Source: Scleromitrula shiraiana (Eukaryota > Ascomycota > Leotiomycetes > Helotiales > Sclerotiniaceae). Taken from it: a stretch of DNA of 64,000 bases. The DNA lies in the NCBI GenBank assembly GCA_028455995.1, contig JABELC010000004.1, positions 1,240,001-1,304,000 on the forward strand. Reading direction: 5' to 3'. Positions 36,595 through 47,049 of this stretch are shown here, piece after piece (position 1 is the stretch's first letter; every line of letters begins with the position of its first letter). Under the pieces are notes generated by a model. The model worked only from the letters and a program-made list of their open reading frames with translations, was not told the DNA's origin and did no database searches. The position numbers and the translations under genes were made by a program.

Positions 36595-36994
36595 CGTGAT
36601 GGTGTTTTTCAAAACAGTCGTTATGAATTGATGTGATGACAGGAAAGTTTAATCAATCGAAGGATGAATTGTATTCAAGTATTGTATAGCTTCAAGCTTG
36701 ATAGATGATGCTTTTAAGGCGCGTGGGGCGTAGCTCTATCAGCCCTGTGAGCTACATTTCCCCGCATCGGACCTCGGCAAAAGTTGTAAGACGGCAGGAT
36801 AGATAGATTCCCCTGGATACCGTAGACCGGAGATAGAGAAAAATACAGTATGGAGAAGTATGTTTACCAATAGCATTTTGATTGTTTCATCTACAATGAT
36901 ATGTTTATACATTTTGAACTCCTATCAGGGATTTCTATCTACGAAAATCCCTACATTAACAAACTCCACAAAGCCCATTATTTTCTTTTCCCTT
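36595..36994. promoter_or_regulatory. Promoter of the MDR gene and 3' flank of bms1
   Basis: 400 bp between two minus-strand genes. CGG/CCG triplets near 36767-36833 are the only notable content. Confidence 0.4.
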
Positions 36995-39900
36995 CTATCT
37001 TCTCCTCTTACCCCCGCCTTCACCATCGGTATCAGCTCTCCTCTTCTTACCCTCCTTCCTCCAATACTCTTGTTTCTCTTTTTTCTCTCTCTCATCCCTC
37101 TTCTCCACATTCTCTGCAACCTTCTTTCTGTATACCTCTCTCCTCTTCTCATTTGCCACTTTTCTCTTTGCAACCTTTTCATTTCTCAATGTCATTAATT
37201 TCTGCATCAGATCTCTAGCCTTCTTCTCCTCTCCTCCAACGACAACTGCTCTCTTCTGCATATATGTCTGCTTGCCTTGTTTCTTCATCTGTACAATCTG
37301 ACTCTTATATGGCAATTCCGCAGCCAATGCTCTGGGAACTCTCAATGGATTGAAGTGACGAGCAACTCTCTCAACTGGTTTGTAATGACTGTTCTTTTGA
37401 TCCGGAGTTGGTAGATTTTGATCACGACGGATTTCTCCAGTCAGACGCATACCTTCCCATCCAATGAGATTTGTCACGGGATTGTAGAATCTGTGAGGTT
37501 TGATTGGATACCAAGCTCGTAGGAATACGATATCACTCATTAAAATCTTGTCTTCAAAAGTAGCACGGAAGTATCCTTCGGGTTTTGCTAGAGCACGTTT
37601 AATTTGTCCTCTAATACCTGAAACCGTTTTGATAGAAGCTCCCTCGAACTTTGCAATCTCAAGTGACGTGTTAAACATATCCTTAATGAAAGCAGTGTTC
37701 TTGTAAATCTTATAAGGGGTACCGGTAAGCTTCAATTTCTTGACAGTTTCAGAAGATTCGTCAACTGTCATGACAGTTCCTGTAGCAGCAATTCGGAATC
37801 CTGGGTTCTTGTTGGAAAATGATCTGTAACAAGAAAATCCTGTATTGGGTGCAATGAATGGACCATAGAATGTACCGAAACAATGCATATGCTCGGGGGT
37901 ATACTTGAGCATGCGATTCCTCGTTCTATTATCGGATGTGCTGTAAATTGGGAGAGTTTGGAACCTCCTCCATCCGAGAGATATTATGAGAGGATCATTG
38001 GTCTTGAGGATCTTTTTGTGCCATCTGTGTCTTTTGATCTTAACTTGAACAAAGCCAAATCGATCCTCTGTAGCTGTCAAACCTCCGACAATTATCGGCA
38101 TTCGTGGATTGAATCGTGTTACAAATTCCGATGCCACACCATCAATAACGATCTTGGCATACATTCCGGCCCGATATCCTTCAACGCCCACTCTTTGACT
38201 TTCATCGAGATTCTCAAATTCCGCTTTGTTGATGTCCAGTTGCTTTTGGATTTGTGCCTTCTGTGCATCATACCATTCATCCTCGCCAAACTCATCATCC
38301 CCACCAGCTTCTCGCCTGGCATTAGCTTTATCATTGTTGAAACCGTCTCGATCCTCTTCCTCGAACCTCAATTTCAGTTCCTCTTTTCTTCGTGCGTTCT
38401 TTTCTCGCTCTGCCTCGATATCATCTGGCTCGTCTGCTTTGTGCTCCTCTCCAGTTTCTAAGTCCTCGAATGCTCCGTCACCCTCGTCATCATCATCATC
38501 ATCGTCTTCATCATCGTCATCATCATTATCACTTCCACTCCCACTAGTCTTTTCCTTTAATAAGTCTGCAGTTGCGAAGCGTTGTCGTAATTTTTCAATG
38601 TTTTCCTCAACAGACCATTTAGTTTCTAAGTCTTCGTAGTCAAGGATTGGAATTGCACGATCTTCCATAGTTTCATCTGCATTCTCTCTGCCAGTCTTTT
38701 TGAAAAACTCGCCTTCGTCTTCGGAATCTTCGATGTTTTCTTCCTCTTCCTCTTCTATTTCCCCACGCCATCTTTTTAGAACCTCTGTTGTAGTAAGCGA
38801 TTCGTCGTACATGAGTTTCGCTAAATCTGCCGTCCGATAGGATCGCTTCTGGCCATGAAGTTTTCGTGCAGTCTCAAGCATGTTTTGTTTCCAGCGAAAT
38901 GCCCCTTCTTCATCATCGAAGTCCGAATCTTCATCCTCCTCGTCGAGTTCGTCACCGGAAATCGAACCGAGATCCGAATCACTATCGGCAAACTCAATCT
39001 CTCCATCTGTCTTATCTTCGGCCTTTCTGAAAGCCTTCCCAAGCTTATCCTCTGCAATCTCAGCCTCATCATCGGAGTTGAATTCTTCGCCGCTGAGGGA
39101 TTCGCCATCTTCGAACTCTCCTTCATCTGAGCCTTGATCTCCATCAACAAACCTTGCAGATCTTTGATGCTTACGACCTGTATCATCTTCTTGAGGTAGT
39201 GACTTGATGGTGTCACCATTACTGAACAATCGAACTCCTTCTTCAGTCTCTCCCAGAAGCCTTCTCTCCCCTTGCAATCCAACAATCATCTCTTCTCCCT
39301 CCCCACGATCGTCTTCCTCTGCATCCTTATCAAAGTTGAACCCCTTCTCACGAGTAATCCAAATTGTATCTCCATCAATCTTTAATCCACTCTTATCAGA
39401 CATGGGTGCATGGAGCTTTTTCTCCTTCTCATCCAACCGTCTCCTACCGGTTTTGCCAGAAGCCTTTGCAATCATCTGATCCATGTATGGTGTTGGACAT
39501 GGGTCTGGCAGAGCTTCCATTGTAGATATTGAATAATCCCCTAAGCCTGGTATATGCACCCTTTGACCTTGAGCTGCGAAATTCGTCCCTCGCAAATATC
39601 CAGATAATACAACTGTACGATCACACTTTTCGTCCTCTTCGATCTTTGTGGGGTGTGTAATATCTCTAAAACTGTCGATAACTGTATAAGGATGTGTGTT
39701 GCGCCAAATCAAAGGACGAGGATTCTTCATGACTGAAATAAATCTCGATAAATTGTGAATTTCTCGATCTGGATATCTTCCATTGATGACTCCTGATAGG
39801 TAGAATAAATGCGCGCCCTGGTATAATTCGCTCCAGAATCGGTTTTTCAGTCGTTTCTTCGCATCTTTCAAGGTTTGCGGTTTTCGGAAAAGGTCTAGAT

Positions 39901-40500
39901 GTGTGAGGATTCCAAAAACGTTTCCTGGCATACCACTTGAGGATAATATGTTCAAGAACTCCATAGTTTCCATCTCAAATCCGAAATTTCCATCAATCAT
40001 TAGTAATACAATATCTGCGACCTTGGACATATCCACCATGGCCTCGAGTTCGTTCGGACATTCTACAAACGTGAGTCTTTGTCGTTTAGATGTAACCACT
40101 GTAATTGGCCCTTGAGGGTCGGATAATGTTTCCTTTGCATATCGTTTAACCAAGGATTTCAGGAGAGTAGTCTTTCCAACACCGGGTGGTCCAACAATTG
40201 TAACAAGTCGTGGCGGTGGTTCTTCTGGTAGGCGATCGATTTGAGGAACATGAAGGCGCTTTTCTTTTATCTGTAGTTGTCAGTATCTTCGGACATCAGG
40301 AAATACATCATGCCACATACATCATGCGAACGCGCAGCACTTTTTGCTAGTCTTCCTGGGTTTGCGAAACTGAAGGCTTTCGGGTTTTTATCTAGAGCAA
40401 CATTAGTATGGCATAACCAATTAGTAAGATTTGACTTACCTCCAGTGTGCCTTTTCTTCTCTTTCGAGGGACGATGAGGTCTGTTCTTCTGATCGTCCAT
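36995..40500 (-). CDS. bms1: Ribosome biogenesis GTPase Bms1
   Basis: Three exons (40500-40440, 40391-40321, 40270-36995) give 1135 residues, close to the family norm. Bms1 is a nucleolar GTPase of the small-subunit processome that works with Rcl1 in 40S assembly. The N-terminus is basic (KNRPHRPSKEKKRHTGG) followed by KNPKAFSFANPGRLAKSAARSHD. The P-loop is GPPGVGKTTLLKSL at about residue 71, and later G motifs include IDGNFGFEMETMEFLN and GILTHLDLF. The middle is a long acidic region with Asp/Glu runs. The C-terminal Bms1/Tsr1 domain includes RRFQTLPIYS and IRGQIKRAL, and the tail is very basic (GGGKRRR). Confidence 0.96.
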
Positions 40501-41341
40501 GATTATCTGCTCGATCAGATATTGGTGGTCAAGACCCTCTCAATGCGACAACGAGTTGTTGAAATTTTGTCAAGATATGCCTCTTCTTTTTGTTTACAAA
40601 AAGAGAGGTTTTATACGAGTCTACTCATTTTTTTTTTTGGTATGATACAAGGGTGATTTTACTAGCGCCTTGGAAGAATCTTGGCACTTTTTTAAAGTAG
40701 TTGATTGGTTAAAATCGATATTTTAGAGTAGTTGATTGGGTAAAATTTAAGTTTTTGAACAAGCTTTTTAAAACATGTGATCTAACATGTGATCTAACAA
40801 GTTAAAATAAAAAATCATAAAGAAGAGGCGGCGTGTCAGGGAACCTGACCCGATATTTTTTTTTATCACATCGGAGTACCTTCATGCCGACTGAAAGCTT
40901 GTCCAATTAAAGCTAGTACATGCTTTAGCTTATGCTCTCGAAATTCTTATCGCTTATCGGATGATGTGCTTCCTAATTTCCAAACAACCATTCCCTGTTT
41001 TCCATCAGCCTCCAAGATGTGGATATTGAGCATCCTTTGACTATCGAATCAGTCATTGTTATTTGAGTCAGATGCATCCCATCCAACCCCCAAGGTAGCA
41101 GGTTCTTACCTCTAGAGCTGGCGAATACGTGTCGAGCTGAGATGACGTATCTTATTTCCAACTAGGCTGGACATGGATGGGAGACGGTCAACTGGCAGGT
41201 GGGGTGCTATGTGCTATATAAATGCCCTTCTACCCCTCTTTCAGTATCATTGCACTTGAGTCTCTTTCTTTTACCTTAAAAAGCCTATACAAGCTTCATA
41301 TATATCGTCCAATATACTTAAAACCTAGCAACTAAATAATC
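40501..41341. other. Intergenic region with short tandem duplications
   Basis: AT-rich 841 bp. A roughly 33-bp imperfect tandem duplication lies at 40692-40757 (units containing GTAGTTGATTGGTTAAAA and GTAGTTGATTGGGTAAAA). A 12-bp direct repeat (ACATGTGATCTA) is at 40774-40797. The last 100 bp are probably the leader of the next gene. Confidence 0.5.
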
Positions 41342-41649
41342 ATGCCTGGATTCCAATGGCCCGAAGAGTACAATGATAAAAACTATGGGAAGTCAGTTTT
41401 AGTGAGTACATCCTACCACTGCTACTCATGAATGACCTGCTAATAACTATTCAGGTTACTGCTTTGGAAAATGATAAGGATGGGAAACCCATTCCAGAAG
41501 AAAAGCAAGATGAACTACTAGAGGAGTATGTTATGTTGTGGAATATACCTCGTTATTCACATATGCTGACTTTGATTAGAGCAATAAAAAAAGCCGAAGA
41601 AGGAGGAGGCTTTGTCAGAAGAGCTCAAATATATAAAGGGTTCGAGTAG
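41342..41649 (+). CDS. Small hypothetical protein, 84 residues
   Basis: Two exons (41342-41401, 41455-41649) encode a charged soluble protein. It begins MPGFQWPEEYNDKNYGKSVL and ends AQIYKGFE, with an acidic, helix-prone centre (EEKQDELLEEYVMLW). The intron is a normal 53 nt with a good donor and phase 0, which argues for a real gene despite the size. There is no signal peptide and no family I recognise. The codon mix resembles neighbouring genes. Confidence 0.6.
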
Positions 41650-42047
41650 GTTCTCTTCGCATACCCTACATGTCGAATCCAAAGTAACCGTTTTTGTAGA
41701 GTCAGATATAAGAAAGGCGAAGTCAATATTGCTGCTATCAACGTCGAGAATGTTGCTACAGAGTCTGGGGATGCTCCCATGCATACGCAGTAGAACACTA
41801 GTTTCCCTTTATTATCGTCGAAGTAACCATAAGGAGTCTATAACAGGAGTATGGTATGGACAGGCCAGCGTAATTGCGTTTTGATAATACTTAGTTAGCA
41901 TTAAAACATCATATTATTTTGGTATTTTTGCGGTGTCGCTGGTGCTTGTAGAGGGAGACCATTCCTATTCGGTTGTGCTTTGTACCCTCAAAATATTTAG
42001 TTGTAAGATCTACGACAACCCTATTACACCATCTACCATACGCCATT
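41650..42047. other. Intergenic region
   Basis: 398 bp; includes the 3' flank of the small gene and the promoter of the kinase gene. No other signal is seen. Confidence 0.4.
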
Positions 42048-43458
42048 ATGAATCATGTCTTACAATCATCTCGATCATTTTCTAAAATAATCGATTCTCA
42101 TAAGCCGTGGAGATTATTTTGTCGACATGCAAGTTTCGCTCATTACCCTTCACCATCAGCCCACAAATGGTCTCACCCTCCCAGCTCAACCACAATCGCC
42201 GACAACTATATTGCAAAGCTTGTTAGCAAGCCATTACATGTCTTAAGCTTAGCAGACTTGGTAAAGTACGTATTCGATCTTACTCGTTTGGTGTTTGCTT
42301 ACCAGTATCTATAGGCATGGTCGACCGCCATTGTCAACAAAAGCTCTATTCTCATCTGCGAACTTTACCCTCGACCTCCTTCCTATACGTCTCGCACACC
42401 GAATACAAGCTCTACGAAATCTTCCCTTCATAGTCGTTTCGAATCCAAATATCTCAAAAATCTATAACAATTATCTTCACTCTCTCTCCACACTATTACC
42501 TTACAAAGCTATATCGACATTGGAAGATGAAATACGATTCACTGAAGTATTGGCAGATCTCGTTGAAACACACGCACATACCATTCCTACACTTGCGAGA
42601 GGTTTTCTTGAATGCAGGAAATATATCAATCCGGTTGAAGTAACGCGCTTCTTAGATGAGCATCTTCGTGCACGGATAGGCACCAGGTTAATCGCCGAGC
42701 AGCATATAGCATTACACCTTTCATCACAACCACATCAAGGACAGAGACTCGCGGAGACACCTACTGAACCATCTACATATAATGGGGTTATAGATACTGC
42801 TTTAAATCCAGCGTCAATAATAAATTCATGTGGCAATTTTGTCTCGGAGATATGCGAATTGAAATATGGGGTCAGGCCAAGTTGGGTTATTGATGGAGAA
42901 CCTGGAACAACATTTGCATTTGTGCCAGTGCACCTGGAATATATAATTACGGAATTGCTCAAAAATGCCTTTCGTGCGACCGTTGAATCCGGAAGATCCA
43001 ACGAGCCAATTGTCATAACAATAGCTGCAGAGCCGGCGAGTTCAGCAGGTAAAGCGATAAATGGGGATGAGAAATTCAATCAAAACAAACTATTAGACGA
43101 TAATCCTCCGATCAAGCCGTTTGATGACCCCGCCCCCGGTGTGACTATCCGCATTCGCGATCGTGGGGGTGGAATCAGTCCAGAGGTCTTACCAAATATT
43201 TGGTCTTACTCTTTCACAACCTTCTCTGATGAGGACGAACTACCCGGGCAAAACTTAGGTAATGGTAATATGGATGCACTCAATGCTCTCTCGGGAGCTG
43301 GAGGTGAAAGTAGCTCAATCGCTGGTTTGGGATACGGATTGCCATTAGGAAGGGCATATGCTGAATATTTTGGTGGTGGTATTGCAGTGCAAAACCTTTA
43401 TGGATGGGGTTGTGATGTTTATCTACGTCTCAAAGGCTTAGGAAAGCCACACAAGTAA
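42048..43458 (+). CDS. Mitochondrial PDH/BCKDH-kinase family protein kinase
   Basis: Two exons (42048-42265, 42315-43458) give 453 residues. The N-terminus is basic and Ser-rich with few acids, as for a mitochondrial presequence. The spliced junction gives DLVKHGRPPLS, a typical start of the kinase's helical domain. The GHKL-type ATPase domain is complete: H-box-like RLIAEQHIALHL, N-box ELLKNAFRATVE, G1 DRGGGIS, and G2 GLGYGLPLGRAYAEYFGGG. Such kinases phosphorylate the E1alpha subunit of pyruvate or branched-chain ketoacid dehydrogenase in the matrix. The Gln/Asn-rich insert of about 30 residues before the G1 box is common in fungal Pkp proteins. I cannot tell Pkp1 from Pkp2 types. Confidence 0.9.
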
Positions 43459-43713
43459 CCAAACAGGTTTGTGTGTTGACAGGATTGGATCATAAGCTGA
43501 TAGTAGAGAGGCAAAATTACTGTTCGAAATGCTTAATCCAAAATCTGCCTGCAAATTAACTGAAACCGTTTTTATTGAATGACAGCGAATCGTTTTCTGG
43601 GTGTGGTTGAGTCGCAGAAGCGAATTGATCCCCTGTTCATTGTTAGGCGCCAAATGCTTCATCGCGAACAAGGGGTAGCACACCATGGCGTGCCATGCAC
43701 ATTTATAGCATGG

Positions 43714-43872
43714 TCTCTCTCATTGTTCCAAGTCATTATAGTTTCTCAACTTGACTGTTGATAAGCTCTCTTCTATTTTTCCAATTCATTCTAACTCCTC
43801 AATTTCATCGTTGATGGGCTCTCTCTCATTCTTCCAATTCGTTATAGCTTCTCAAGTCCACTCTTGAGATGG
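43714..43872 (+). repeat. Three 53-bp imperfect tandem repeats reaching the start codon of the next gene
   Basis: Units start at 43714, 43767 and 43820. Each opens with a TCTCT-rich pyrimidine run, then TTCCAA-TTCATTATA-like sequence and CTCAA, ending in TTGAT/TTGAG. The third unit ends at the ATG of the Helo-like gene. Confidence 0.7.
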
Positions 43873-46231
43873 ATGGCCTTTCTAGTGCTTCAGCAGTCTT
43901 TGCTGTGCTTTCTATCGCATTACAATTAGCAGAGAGTTCAATAAAGCTAATTGAGTTCTATAAATCTGTTGAAGACGCGCCGAACAATATCAAAGAGCTT
44001 ATTAGCGATCTTGAACTTCTATCTACAATGGTAGTCTCAAGCAGAGAGAAGTTCGATCCAAATTCTCCTTACAATAAAATTGCAGAGAACGTTCTGGGAT
44101 CGTGTCAGAGAAGGATTGAGCATCTCCAGACAAAAGTAACTCCAGTCATGGACAAACTCATATCTGGTGCAAGCAGTCGTAGGAAATGGCATGCTCTGAA
44201 GATTACGTTGAAGAACGATGAAATAAACAAGGCAAGGACTTCCATAAGAGATGCCCTATTTACTCTGAATTTACTTCAGCAAAACACACATCAGTAAGCT
44301 GAATTATTCAAACTAAAATCGGTTAATGATTCATGTATTTTTCCCAGGGAGATGCTAGCAACATGCTTGAGTTTTCATGAACAAACCTCGAAAAGCATCA
44401 GCGTCATTCAAGAATTCATCATGAGGACCGTTAAATCTGATAGTGATGGCGACTATCAACCTCTCCCGCATCGGTCAGGCATGGCTAACCCACAAAAAGT
44501 CTCCATGAACCGTGACCTGCCACACCATATACGACATAGCAACCTTCTACCAGCTATCCTTACCGTTGAAAGTAAAAGCCTACAGGATTCTGAATATTTA
44601 GCATCAGGGACAAAGTCCACTTATGTTTTAGAGCTGATGAATCTGGAGAAACGTGTTACCCGCGTATCTACCACCACCAATTCGTGGTATACCACTGGCC
44701 AAACCCCAGTATTTTCCTTCCGTGCAGGCTGCTCCCGTAAGACAAGAATCAAAAAAGATTCGGGCTCCGAAGAAGTCATTGAGACTAGCGTTGGTGTCAT
44801 AATATTCCCAGCGCGTTGGCTCAAACGTCTGGGTGTGCAAGTAGGGCTTCGTGTCTCGGCAATGGCAACGCATGGATGGACATTCACATTTAGCTCTTTT
44901 GGCGCAGTTCCAGAAGATGCATTGATATTTGACCTTTGCAGGCTAGGAAATGTTGCCGGTGTGAAAATTCTTTTAGATCGCGGGGAAGCATCCTTAGATG
45001 ATGTAGATGTACAGGGCAAGTCGCTATTAACAGTATTATCCTCCTAATATCTACAGCTCAATTTTCGGTGACTAAGAGATTATAGATTGCGGCATGTCAT
45101 GGCCAAATAGATGTTTTAAGGTTTCTAGTTGCTGCCGGGGCTAGAGATCATGTCGGTAAGAGCATGTTAGAGGCATATCAATCTACCATTTCGCTTGATG
45201 CCAGGGTAAAAATTGCTATGATGGACACACTTCAAGTGTTTGAAAAAGATGAGCACCTGAGATACGATTGCCTTGCTAGGCTTACAACCTTCTATCGCCC
45301 GGGAAAAGCAATCTCCATGCCCCAAGCAGAACGAACGGAAAATGCGCTATGCATTGCGAAAGCGTTCGATCCTTACCTTCCACTTGAAGGCACATTGCGT
45401 CATCACTATCTTAACAACATGATCTCCGACGCTTATGCCGGTAGTGTCATTCAATGGATAATCGGATCTGTCAAGGGAAATTTCGAAACATATCATGATA
45501 CTATCGCAACGCAATCAATACTACATCTGGTCATATCAATGCGATTCCTAGACCGAGACCCTCTTTCCGTGAAAATGATTATGGAAAAAACATCGAATCT
45601 GCATCTCCAACATAGAATTTTAGGGTCAAATACGACAAACACTCCTACGTCTTTAGCTATGCACGATTGGAACTTTTTTGTTACATGGCAACAACTTTTG
45701 CTGGAGATTGGTCAAGATATCGACGAGTTTATTGACCGGGAAGTATGTGTAGGATTACTGGTATCTCGAGGCTGGACGAAAGAAACCTTAACAGTTTTAT
45801 TCAAGCACCCGTTCAGTTCCCCACCAAGCTATAAGGGGATGAGGTTTCTGTCTTTTCCAGAATGTGACAGATGCAAAGATATAAGTATCCAAAAAATAAG
45901 TCGTCTCAAGACCGACCTTGAGTTTAGACGGGAACTTCGAGAAATCAGAACTGGTCGTGTCCAAGCCTTAGATGAAGGGGCTCAGGACAAGACACCTTTG
46001 CCATACCGTTACGTATGTTCAGACGGTTGCTTGGATCGCATATCTCTCTCAGATGCATTCGAAAACGACTCAACCGAAGTACCATCATTCCCACCTTATA
46101 GACCGGAAATATTCAAAGACATCTGCGCGCAGAATAGGGCTGAATCGCTTGAGAGGCTGGAGAAAAAGAGAATTAAAGAGCAGGAGCATGGCAATCCTAC
46201 CCGTAATATGCCTGGTGCTTTTATTGATTGA
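43869..46231 (+). CDS. Helo-like N-terminal domain plus ankyrin-repeat protein
   Basis: Three exons (43869-44293, 44348-45032, 45086-46231) give 751 residues. The N-terminal 140 residues begin MDGLSSASAVFAVLSIALQLAES and have IELIxFYKSVEDAP-type sequence. This is the Helo-like N-terminal domain found in fungal NLR-like and cell-death proteins. A central basic block is followed by two ankyrin-type repeats: ALIFDLCRLGNVAGVKILLDRG, then IAACHGQIDVLRFLVAAGA across the exon 2/3 junction. The remaining roughly 370 residues have no domain I know; there are two Cys-rich spots (ECDRCKD and CSDGCLD). No NACHT or NB-ARC P-loop is present. Such architectures are often linked to self/non-self recognition; here that is inference. 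A decayed paralogue lies just downstream. Confidence 0.8.
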
Positions 46232-47049
46232 GCGGGTGGGATTCTTAATGTCTATTCAGCATACAAATATTCAAATATCTTTTTGATAATAGACTTCTAA
46301 AAGTTTATCTGAAATGTAGATGTCTAAGTACTCCTTTTGTTGGTCATTTTTGATTGTAGCAATCGTAGGCATTCAAGCATCGAATATGTAATTGTTTATT
46401 AGTTGAATAGACACCGAGAAGTTCAATAATTCGAATCAAGCAGTCAATTTTTCCAATATCCAATTAGATGTTATGCAATCGCTGCATCAGTGTATACATA
46501 TCCTACCCAGGTAGTTTGAATGTTGGAATTCCATATAGACATTCAAAGTGAATTAGTTCATGTTGTGTTTCAATGTTTGTATCTCATATGGATATTCAGA
46601 ACAACTCACTTTAAGGTACTCTTCAACATTTGCTTTCATGCGAAAATTCAAATGAAATCTATTTGAAATATATTTGGATGTTTATATCTTCAACGGGCAT
46701 TCAGAAACAAATCATTTCCAGTTCAATACATTAGAGTATGGAAACCATTGTGGCGAAAGGATTTTCGCCCTTCTAGCATAATTGCCCACTAGCTGAAACT
46801 CTTCTGGTTTTTTAATATCGAATCATTTGTTTTGGTGCAGTCAAATGCCTGAATTGCGAATTTGAGAGGTTACCGACAGAATGGATGAACACGCCCCCTG
46901 CATAATATTAGGCGCTGCGGCCTCAAGGGGGCAGTGTCAAATTCAAATACGACACTGTGCTTATTTGGATGAGGCTTTTCCTCCAAGCTAGTTCTTGTCC
47001 TATTTCATGATAGTCTATCGTCAAATCGTTCCTAGTCGTCTTAGTCGTC
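46232..47049. other. Intergenic region with degenerate AT-rich repeat units
   Basis: Contains at least three related units of about 40 bp near 46515, 46568 and 46676. All share AATGTTTATAT-like and GACATTCA-like cores. No ORF is supported. Related units occur near 50345 and 63372. Confidence 0.55.

Noticed and set aside
36995..40270. Several plus-strand ORFs of 70-190 codons inside bms1
   Set aside because: They are antisense shadows of the bms1 acidic and basic tracts.
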